A stretch of 64,000 nt of DNA from Byssochlamys sp. IMV 00236 (lineage: Eukaryota; Ascomycota; Eurotiomycetes; Eurotiales; Thermoascaceae): the NCBI GenBank assembly GCA_001931875.2, contig MSJH02000512.1:56240-120239 (forward strand). Direction: 5' to 3'. Of the stretch, positions 35,456 to 44,476 are shown one piece after another. How positions within the stretch are numbered: the first letter of the stretch is position 1; each line of letters begins with the position of its first letter. The position numbers and the translations under genes are program-made. Under the pieces are notes generated by a model that was not told the DNA's origin, did no database searches, and was given only the letters and a program-made list of their open reading frames with translations.

Positions 35456-36105
35456 ATGAGAGAAAAAAAGTTTCGGCTTTCTTTTCTTTCTTTCCTTTTG
35501 GGCAATATTATCTACTTCGCTTTTTTCTCCCGGCGTTAGATTTCTGTCCGCTGGAAAAAGAAGGGATATTATGTCGAAAGGAGTTTTTGATTTTAAAGGG
35601 AAATATTGCGTTGCCATCCCATTGTATTGTACTTTACTTCTTCACGATTTGCATATGTATATTTATGGAGATGGATCCACACGGTACGGAATTCTTGAAT
35701 ACAACATCTATACCCTCTTATCTGTACATGGCCATGCTGTGCAGTAATTCTTGACTTTGATCATCTTTGTGTGATTAAAAAGGATGTCATTTGTAGTAAA
35801 CTTGATTGGTATCTTTCAATTCTTACAGACAGCTTTAGCTTGTCAGGATTCCCCATTCAACGCCGATTTAATCCAATGGGTTGGGATATCCCGCTTCATG
35901 ACAGCTCATGATAAAACCACCCGCCATGTACGCCACCGAAATCAGTTCCGAACTCCAAGCCCCCTTCAGGAAAGGCAACGACGCCATTTGGCTGTCGAGT
36001 CAATGCAATCATGTCTCCGGACCCGGAGATGAATTAAGCCCAGGCAAAATATGGGATGTGCGTGATGATCCCAGTCTGATGACTGAAAGGTCGAGAGACA
36101 CGCGC
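35456..36105. other. Convergent spacer
   Basis: A 650-bp region between the stops of uS19m (plus) and TAF10 (minus). It is T-rich just after the uS19m stop. It includes both 3' untranslated regions; no gene was recognised. Confidence 0.45.
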
Positions 36106-37202
36106 TCATCGGTAAAACTCCCCTCTCTTGATGGTGACTCCGTATTCGGCGACGGCCATACCAAGGTCTTCCATGGTGAGCACCGTCCGTCCTTGTCCGG
36201 AACCACCCTGACCACCACCACCAAATCCGGGTCTCTGGATACCGAGATGGGTGTTGGATTGTCCACTCTTCCCCTTGGCTGCATCTCCAGCAGCTGCACC
36301 TGCTGCGCCTCCAGGACCTGCTGCGTTAGGCACCAGGCCTGCAGCAACGTTAAGACCACCCATAGGGTTGTTTGCGCTGGAACTATTAGAAGAACGGATT
36401 CGCGAGTACTGGTACGCATCCGCAGCGATATCAGAGATAAACTTCTGCGTAGCCAAGGCAAGTAGACGCGCTAGATGCGGAGGGGTCTGATTCGGACCAT
36501 GACCTGGCGGAGGAAGGCCAGCAAGAGTCAGATAATGCGCGGTGACAGCATCAGGAATCTATCGAAACATGGTTAGTCTTCGCAAGAATTTTTGTGATAT
36601 GAGCAGAAAGCTTGAAGACGGGATGAGAGCCATGATCTTGTCAGAAGGAAGGCAACGGAAATATCCACATGGTTTTTGCGCTTTTCGGAACAGGTCTGTG
36701 AATTTACATCCGAAATATTTCATCATATGATCAGGCGATACAAGTTGCAGGGCAACGTATAGATGGGATAGGTATAATTGAGGTGTAACCGAAGGGAAAG
36801 CAAACGTGCAACACTTACAATAGGCGCGTACTCGTCCATCTTCCCGAGGAACTCGCGCAGGCTGGTTTCCTTCTTCGTTGGCGGTGGCGCCGGTGCAACC
36901 GATTCTACAGGAAGACCGCCAGCGGCCGCTGCTGCAGTTGGGTCTGCACTTGCGCTTCCATTCTCACCAGCGTTATTAGTATTGGTGTCGGTTCCAGCCA
37001 TGTCAATATCCTGCTCGATGGAGGCGTCGATATCTTCACCCCCGGCAGTGCCAGGTTCCTGCTTTGGCACTGGATCTTGTGTCGAGTTTGCAGTATCTGC
37101 TGTTGTTGACGACGGAGCAGTCTCCTGTGATTGTGTCTGTGATGGGGGTGCAGGCTGTGGTGTCGCTGGAGGCTGCGACGTGGAGGCTGAGGGTTCAGCC
37201 AT
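36106..37202 (-). CDS. taf10: TFIID/SAGA subunit TAF10
   Basis: Histone-fold subunit shared by TFIID and SAGA. Exons on the minus strand 36819-37202 and 36106-36558 give 278 residues. The first exon encodes a disordered Ser/Thr/Pro/Gln/Ala-rich arm and ends [16 protein letters not shown]. The second opens [20 protein letters not shown], then [20 protein letters not shown] and QYSRIRSS: together these are the first helices of the TAF10 histone fold. After a Gly/Ala-rich loop it closes with [20 protein letters not shown] and EFYR, the final helix. The loop (about 36170-36370, with [11 protein letters not shown]) splits the fold more widely than in animals, as is usual in fungi. The 260-nt intron falls between codons in the first helix. 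Confidence 0.92.
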
Positions 37203-37812
37203 GATGGCAAGCAGGATCGACAGCCACTGTAAGAAAAAAAGCCCCCCTGTCTGCTGTCTGCAAATGAAAAGAATCCCTGCTCACAGCGTGTGGTACGGTT
37301 CTGTAACGCTGGCCCGTCCCCTATGGCCTGCTGTTCTTTTTTCTCGCGGTTGAAGGTCGCGCTGGGTTGGTCCAGGTTGGGTGCGCACGAAGTTTGGCGA
37401 GTAGTGAGTGGTGAAAGCTGGAAGCGGCGTGGTCTTGGCACCACCGCCTTTTCTGAAGTACGGGTATTACTTCCGGGACAAGAGGCTTGGTATCATCATT
37501 TGGGCTTCCTACAGACAAATTTCCATACAGGGCTTACAGATCTGAAGTTGGCAACGGAATATATTTTGATCTCTTAAATAGTAAAATTATGATCAACTGA
37601 TTTTATTTTTTTGAACTACTAGTACTGTGTACATACATACTCTTACAGTGAGTGCGCCCGCGAGAAAGAAGCCCCCAAGGACCGCGCCTGTGCACCCGCA
37701 ACACTTGGTTTGATCCCCCCATAGAGGAATAGAACAGAGAAAGAGAAAGAGAAAGCATAAACGGAGATGATGCATCAAAGTGGTATATATCGACACTGTG
37801 ACCCGCCTGCGC
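37203..37812. promoter_or_regulatory. Spacer upstream of taf10
   Basis: A 610-bp region holding the taf10 promoter and the 3' untranslated region of the Tbf1-like gene, both minus strand. No motif was recognised. Confidence 0.45.
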
Positions 37813-40327
37813 TTACTGGCCCAGTTGCATATTAGGATCCACAGGATCCTGGTGTTGGGCCTGTTGTAGGAGGTCACCGTGGACTTCCTGACCCAGAGTC
37901 TGCATCAAGTTCTGCTCAGCAGTCTGGTCCATCATTGCATGGTTGTCTGCATCCTGTGGGAGACCTGGAGAACCAGACATATTAGAAATGGTGTCCTGTC
38001 CTGGTCCAGGTGCAATATGAGGGGCGTGTGCACCAGCAAGAGCCATCATCCCTTCAATTCCCTCCACATGCGCTTTGTCTTCTTCTCCTCGCTTCTTCTC
38101 TCGCTCGCGAGCTTCGTTCTTGGCAGCCTGTGCAGGGGCGCGGGTCTTGAGCTCTCCCGTGACAAACTTGAGATAATAAGGCACTTCGATACCACTTTTC
38201 AAAAAGAAGAGTTTGAGGTTGCGTGCTTTGTCCTTGAGTTGAACTTGATTACGATCTTTTAAGGACTCGTTAATCGTACCTCCCGGTCCGAACATGGCGA
38301 GGATCTGGCTCCAGTGAGGTCCCTTCACCCGATCCAGTCCAGCCATCAAGGCATTTTCTTCCTCAGTGGTCCACGGCCGACGTTGACTGGGAAGGCCTGC
38401 CCTACGGCTACTCGGGGAAGACTTGGCAGTGGCAGCCATACGAGCACGTTCATATAGTATTTGAGTAGGCTGTGACTGTGAATAGTGAGGTACACCAGGC
38501 ATGTAACCGTAGTTTGCCGCCGCAGCATTGGCTCGAGCCGTAATTGATGCAGCGTTGGCGGCGGGGTTGTATTGCTGGAAATTGGCCTGAAGAGGACTTT
38601 GCTGGAATGTAAGTTGTTGAGGTTGTTGAGGCTGCTGATGGTATCCAGGTGGAGTAGGGCTGCCCTGGAATTGTTGCTGCATAGGCAGGCCGTGCTGTGG
38701 CGGAGTTGGTTGAGGGATTGGGGTCCCGTGAGCGGAGTGCTGCTGCTGGGGGGGCTGTTGCATCTGCTGAACCTGCTGAGGTTGTTGCTGATGCTGATGC
38801 TGTTGATGATGTTGTTGCTGCTGCTGCTGCTGCTGCTGTTGTTGTTGTTGCTGCTGCTGTTGTTGCTGCTGCTGAGACTGTTGAGAGCGTCTTAGCCCGT
38901 GGCCCTGCAGGGCGATCTGTGCCGCTCGCGCTGCTCGTGCGACAAGATCTCCGTGCACATTGCGATCAACTGGAACTTCCGGAGGCTGAGGAGCCACCGA
39001 GAACTGAGTTTCAAGGGGAGCGCTGGGTTGCTGCTCCTGAGTCTCGCTGGTGGAGGGTTGGCGCCCTTTCGCAGTCTTCTTCGTCTATCTCCCGTTAGCC
39101 GCATTCTGAATGGAGTGCATGAAAGGTTGGAGTGACAGACCTGTTGGTTATTGATGGCATCAAAATTCTTGCTAATGTAAGAGCTGAGATCTCTCAGAAA
39201 ATCTTCCCAATGGTATTTTTCTGGCAATGCCTTCACTGCTTCTTCGTTGTTTATTTCACCAAGAAGAATATCACGGCGTGAACGGGCACGCTTGACAAAA
39301 TCTGCTTCACTGGGGGCAAGCTGCCTTGTGCCCGGCCGCTTGGCAAGCAGGCGCTGCTCCAGATCCTCTGGGAAGAGGTCGTAGAGCAGCTCAGTCCTCG
39401 TACGTTCCCGGCTGTTCATGGACGCGATAAATGCTTGGGTCTTAAGTTCGAGGAACAATGCACCCTGAACCTTGAGAAGACGACTTCCCTCCGGCACAAA
39501 GACATCGAGGAAGTGGTCATTCAATTCGGCGAAGCTGATGTCCTGAGTCCCAAAGATACTTGAGACAAAGGAAGCCAGGTTTGCCTTCCTGATGATATCC
39601 ACTTGAGAAGGTTCGGTCAGATCGAGTTCTGTCGCAGACAGGAATGCAGTTTTCGTAGAATAGACTCTCTTAGTATGATCAAACAGCGAACGCATGGTTG
39701 CATAAGCCTGCCCATTCTCTGAGTCGGGCTCAGACACGAACGAGGTAATATCCTGGTAAGAGGATTTGGCCAATAGGGTCAGGATCTGGGTCGACTATTG
39801 ATTGGGCTACAATCAGCGTCCAAATATCGTGGAAGTGTGGCATCTCTACCTACCAGATTGTCAAGAATTGGCAGACTCTGGATCTTGAGATGAGAGTTGG
39901 CTTTGAGATAAACGACGCCTTTAGAGGCAGGTGCTCCAGCATCATTTGTCTCTTGCTTCTCCTTTTGACTAGCCGCGAATTGTTCTTCTACACGCTCTGA
40001 ATGACCTATAATATTAGATATCACTGCAGCCACATCTTGCGCAGGATCAGGATTTCCCGCGGGAACCGCACCGTTGTCAGTCCCGTTTTCACCTTGATCG
40101 TGACTGCCATTCAGATTCTCCCCGGCCTCAAGCGCCCCCGTATCCAGTGCTGAAGCCAGTTCTTCCTCTATCTGGTTTCCTGCAGTGATATTGTTCTCCT
40201 CCTTGGTCGGGAAAGAGGATGCATCAAAGGTATCAGGGCCGGAGGTCCGGCGTTTCTTGAACGCCCTTGGGGAGAGAGATCCATCGTCCTCATCAAGCGA
40301 ATGCGAGACCTTCCCGAATTCTGCCAT
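37813..40327 (-). CDS. tbf1: TRFH and Myb telomere-repeat-binding factor (TBF1-like)
   Basis: Nuclear TTAGGG-repeat-binding protein. Exons on the minus strand: 39854-40327, 39141-39794 and 37813-39084; 799 residues, phase 0 throughout. The N-terminus is acidic with the basic [13 protein letters not shown]. The helical dimerisation domain (about residues 150-375) contains [40 protein letters not shown] and NHEDFL-type segments ending [21 protein letters not shown] Gln-rich linker includes an uninterrupted run of about 20 Gln. The C-terminal Myb/telobox (about 610-680) reads [20 protein letters not shown], then [20 protein letters not shown] and [20 protein letters not shown]. Fungal Tbf1 acts as a general regulator at promoters and subtelomeres; the Taz1/TRF alternative is less likely given the telobox form VQLKDKARN. 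Confidence 0.88.
38810..38880. repeat. CAG/CAA repeat encoding polyglutamine in the Tbf1-like gene
   Basis: Read on the plus strand as runs of CTG and TTG triplets; on the coding strand they are mixed CAG and CAA codons giving about 20 consecutive Gln, flanked by His/Gln-rich sequence. The mixture of codons should slow slippage. Length is likely to vary between strains. Confidence 0.85.
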
Positions 40328-42323
40328 TGAAGCAAGTTAGCATGATGCTGTATCATTATGTTGTAGAACTGCGCGGGATAGAGACGAGAAAAAGTGATGC
40401 GTTCACCTGAAGCCGGGAGACAAGTAACAGAGGAAGGTAGCTACAGCCACGGCCACTCACCATTATTTTCATCAGGCACGGACGAAGTCGGGAAGGTAGA
40501 GGACGTCTTCCCATCCGAAGACAACCTCGAGCCTCGTGTACTTACCATGGCGGCCGAATCTATCCTGTATGCAGGTCGATCTGACTTCCAAGAGAAGAAA
40601 TGAGGGTTTAGGGGTAGGGCGCGGGCGTAGGGCTTTGGAGGAGGCTCCGCTTACTTAGCTGCTGAGAAATTTTTGCGCTTATGCCGGGAAAGCCTCCGAT
40701 CCCGAGATGGGAGATCGCACGCCAGACTAATTCGATCTATCTCGGGTATCGCATGGAGTTCTTACAAGCGAGTCTTATCACAGCCATCGTCTAATTATTG
40801 CTCTACGAGATAAATGTGAAGCAAATGCATCCTATCAACTTGTTGGTAGTGGCCAAAGTGCTCGAGCACATTCGCACGTGACAACTATGTCCATTTCCTG
40901 CCTCAGGCTGCAACTCAAGCGTCACGGGACAGCTCTCTTGCTCTCTCCTTGGTCGGCTAATATGTATTTAACTATATCAAAGCAACAATAGGCACTGCTT
41001 ACTTCTTGCCATATAACACTGTTTTCATGATGATCTCCGACTTCTGATCTTCTTGCATTGTTGGAGATAGACCGTCCCGTCGGGAATAATTTCATCTGCT
41101 AGGAACCGTACATGCCATTCCTTAAGTAGATATCTAGCGTCTCGACGTTGTCTTTCTCTGTTCTTAACATCAACCGACGTTGATCGTCTTAGGTGGATTC
41201 CACCAACTTTTGGTATTGTGGGATCAGTCGTAAGACTGAACCTACGCTCCTCCTGCGTCATTGACTGGTTGTGTCCTTTCACCAGACTGACGTGATATAT
41301 ATGTTTCTCTGCGGTATCAACGGTTACGGTCCGCTGGTTCCCGGCCAGCGAAGCTTCCGCATTTAGTACTAGAAGGTTGCATCAGAAATGCCTTGATGAG
41401 CCTTGATTTCCGACCAAGAAGTACTATTCACACAATTCGAACCAAGGGACTGCTCAAGGCTATTTGCAACGAGGTCCTGGGCGCCAAGCATGTATTGTGC
41501 CAGAACCCCGCGCTCCATCGCGATAAGGACCGATGATCAAAGCGTTTTCCCGCTGTAGATCCCGCCCGCTCTGTATATTTCTACACCTCTCCAAGAAATG
41601 GAAAACGTTATGAAGATGAAATCTCCAGGATCTTATCAGAAGAACATGACGTCTAGGCTGCGGGTGGGGTTGTTCCCCGAATTCTTGAAGATGTCCTCGT
41701 ATAGCAATCCGCAACGGCTCTCTGCCCAATTGCGCAATGATCTATATGAGATTGCTTTTTATTTAACTTCGCGATTTTAAGCACAGAATTTCGTCACATC
41801 TAGCGCCAGAACTATATTCACTAATGCATACACGTGGAAAGCAATGTAGGTTACTATGTAGTTAGGATCACCGCAACCCTGTGCAAGCTAAGGGCCAGCT
41901 GCTCACACGACCTATTCGAAAAGGTCAAAGCATATTTCCTATCATCCTGACATTCTGGAATTGTATCCGTTTTCAGCTTTAGAGCCTCCGCAATTTGGTG
42001 ATCTGCCCTCCATTATCGTTTATCGACGAGGGGTTCTAGCCCAAGCGAGGTACCAGCTCTTCGGATTTGGCGGATACCATGCTCTGAGGTCATCCGACAA
42101 TTACTCAATGGCCCAGTCCCTTGAGGCATCGAGATACTTATTCTTGCTGTTACCCAGAAGGAAAAAGCTTTGATAGGCATTCTCAGTCATCTCCTACTGA
42201 CACTCCTGGAGTCCAGCTGGTTCTGGAGGGTAGATTCGAGTTCCTCGTCATTGGAATCTATATAGATCCTTATCCCTAGTGTGCAGGCCACTCTACCCTC
42301 CCACACCATACCCATAAAACAAG
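40328..42323. other. Long divergent spacer, tbf1 / pseudo-phosphatase
   Basis: A 2-kb region. The part next to tbf1 (40390-40680) is its likely promoter. Around 41025-41280 and 41460-41780 there are short frames in both directions, some with protein-like composition but broken by stops. They could be a decayed gene, though none is recognisable. The last 100 bp before 42324 is pyrimidine-rich, as expected for a promoter. Confidence 0.4.
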
Positions 42324-44057
42324 ATGCGACTACTACTTGCCGCAATTACTGCCCTGGTGCTGCAGGCCCAGGTCGTTTGGACACAGGCTCTCACAGAGAC
42401 GATCTGGAGTGTTGTCGCCTTTACACTATATGGCGATACCACACCGACTGCTTTCTCCGTGCCGCGCCGATTGACATCTCTCGGGGCCCAAGATTTATAC
42501 ACGGCTGGTTCTATCTTCCGCGACAGATATGTGGCCTTGATTTCCAATGGCAATCAATCGCACACGGGAGTTCAAGGGATATCCCCCTACATTCTGAGTG
42601 CAGATCAAGTGAACATATATTCGACTTCGGATCAGTTTGTTGCTGCCTCAGCTCAAGCATTTATCCAAGGGCTTTATCCTCCTCTTAGCATATCATATAA
42701 TGGCACCTACCTCGATTCCGCCTCCACTTTGGCCAACGGCTCAGTTGTCAGCTATCCGCTCAATGGCTATCAATATGCCGACATCTATACAGCAGGCTGG
42801 ACTGACCCCTATTCGACCGCAGTGGCCGGACAGACTGACTGCTTCACGCACCAAATGTCAGAGTGGGCATACCAGAATACCCCGGAATTTTCCCAAATCA
42901 AGGAAGATACGCTTGGATTCTATGCCTATATTTACGAACTTGCGCTTACGGGCGTATACGATGAGGACCATGCGAATTACGAGAACGCTTACGATATCTC
43001 CGAATATCTGGAATATTCGTATTTGCATAATTCCACTTTGCAAGATATCCTGACTGAAGAGGATATCAGTTATGCAAGAGCGCTCGCAGATCAGTATGTC
43101 TATGCGACGAATGGCAACGTCACAGGATACGGCCAACGGAGCAACGGTAGCCAGGTTTCGACCATCGCCGGAAGGACCATGGTACAGCTCGTCGTGGATT
43201 CCTTCAACTCTAGCATCCAGGCGCAAGGCTCTGAAGCGAAAATGTCCCTGATATTCGGAAGCTACGAGCCCGCTGTGGCGTTTGCAGCGCTAGCCCAGAT
43301 GTCAGATCTCAACTCCAACTTCTACGGACGTCCAGTTCCCGGTGCTTCGCTCGTTTTCGAGCTGTTCAGTTACGAGAGTGAATCGAACGTCGAGTACCCC
43401 AGTGTCTCCGATCTCTACGTTCGGTTCCTCCTCCGCAACAGCACTGATGCCTCAGAGGGCTTTACGTACTATCCACTGTTTGGCTACAGTCCCAGCCAGA
43501 TCGCTGTTCCGTACACAGAATTCGTGGCGGAAATTGCTCAGTTCGCCGTATCCTCCACAGCAGAATGGTGCGAGATCTGCGGAAGCGAAGCGATCTTCTG
43601 TTCTGGTTCAGTCCCCTCGGACTCGGAAGAGCGAACCGGCGCCTCGAAGAAGGGACTTAGTCTTGCTGGTGCAGGAGCCATTGGTGCATGTGTCACTCTT
43701 GTTACTACAGCTTTAGTTGCTGCTGTCGTTCTCCTGTGTGGTTTCCGCATTCAACGAAAGCAAAGGTCCGCAATGGGAGGCTTCAAGGGAAATAAGAAGC
43801 TCGCTAGCGATACCGATGTGACTTTCAAGAGCCCGTTCGGAGGCGCCATCAAGACTAGCGAGGCCCAGACGGAAGAAACCCCCAATCTTGGAGCGACTAC
43901 CAGAGGTCATGAGAGACAGGGAAGCTGGGAGCTGGCTCAGCAAAAGAAAGAGACTGAGGCGGATAATGCACCCAAGGCCAGTCCTGATTTTGACCACCAT
44001 GAGGATGAGCATGTCGATCCTTTTCAGGACCCGGTCAAGCCGCATGAGAGCGTCTAG
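42324..44057 (+). CDS. Secreted/membrane-anchored histidine-phosphatase-fold protein lacking catalytic residues
   Basis: One exon, 577 residues. It has a clear signal peptide (MRLLLAAITALVLQAQVVWT, cut near QA). An ectodomain carries many N-glycosylation sequons (NQS, NGT, NGS, NST, NVT, NSS). One transmembrane helix (about residues 448-473, IGACVTLVTTALVAAVVLLC) and a hydrophilic cytosolic tail follow. The ectodomain aligns by eye with branch-2 histidine phosphatases (acid phosphatase/phytase fold): TIWSVVAFTLYGDTTPTAF sits where RHGxRTP should be, with L35-Y36 in place of Arg-His and T39 for the second Arg. The HD proton-donor site reads FGSYEPAVAFAAL, with Y314-E315 in place of His-Asp. 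Both catalytic sites are therefore absent, implying a pseudoenzyme, perhaps a cell-surface binding or sensing protein (inference). The frame is fully intact, so it is not a pseudogene. Cys residues near EWCEICGSEAIFC just before the membrane probably form disulfides. Confidence 0.8.
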   Translation: MRLLLAAITALVLQAQVVWTQALTETIWSVVAFTLYGDTTPTAFSVPRRLTSLGAQDLYTAGSIFRDRYVALISNGNQSHTGVQGISPYILSADQVNIYSTSDQFVAASAQAFIQGLYPPLSISYNGTYLDSASTLANGSVVSYPLNGYQYADIYTAGWTDPYSTAVAGQTDCFTHQMSEWAYQNTPEFSQIKEDTLGFYAYIYELALTGVYDEDHANYENAYDISEYLEYSYLHNSTLQDILTEEDISYARALADQYVYATNGNVTGYGQRSNGSQVSTIAGRTMVQLVVDSFNSSIQAQGSEAKMSLIFGSYEPAVAFAALAQMSDLNSNFYGRPVPGASLVFELFSYESESNVEYPSVSDLYVRFLLRNSTDASEGFTYYPLFGYSPSQIAVPYTEFVAEIAQFAVSSTAEWCEICGSEAIFCSGSVPSDSEERTGASKKGLSLAGAGAIGACVTLVTTALVAAVVLLCGFRIQRKQRSAMGGFKGNKKLASDTDVTFKSPFGGAIKTSEAQTEETPNLGATTRGHERQGSWELAQQKKETEADNAPKASPDFDHHEDEHVDPFQDPVKPHESV

Positions 44058-44313
44058 AGGTTGGAAGAGGAGGTTTGGAGGCTTATGCAGTTGTCATGTT
44101 TTTCTGTCATAGTATGGAGAGACGGGAGAGGATGCGGGAGGCTTTACCTTAATACTACTTCAGGTAATCTTTTTGAATATATCATGATACCAGCAGACAC
44201 AGTCCATCTCCAGATAGCACAAAGGATACTTGTCAGCGTGCCTGAATGTCGCCAGGGTCACTTAGAAGCAACACTCCAAGGTCACGGGACGTTGTTGCCA
44301 TATGCTGAAGCAT

Positions 44314-44341
44314 CTGGGGGACACCTTCTGGGGGACACCTT
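44314..44341. repeat. Tandem 14-bp duplication
   Basis: CTGGGGGACACCTT occurs twice back-to-back in the short spacer upstream of the next gene. It could be a slippage product or a doubled promoter site. Confidence 0.7.
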
Positions 44342-44476
44342 CCCCCCTGGATATAGAACGCGCTAGCCGTGACAACAACAGAAGAAAAACACTCACCTGA
44401 GAGTTGCTTTGTTCTTCTCTGCTCCCAGTCACTCCCATTTCATCACAGTACCTCCGCAACCTCCAATCCTTCCAAG

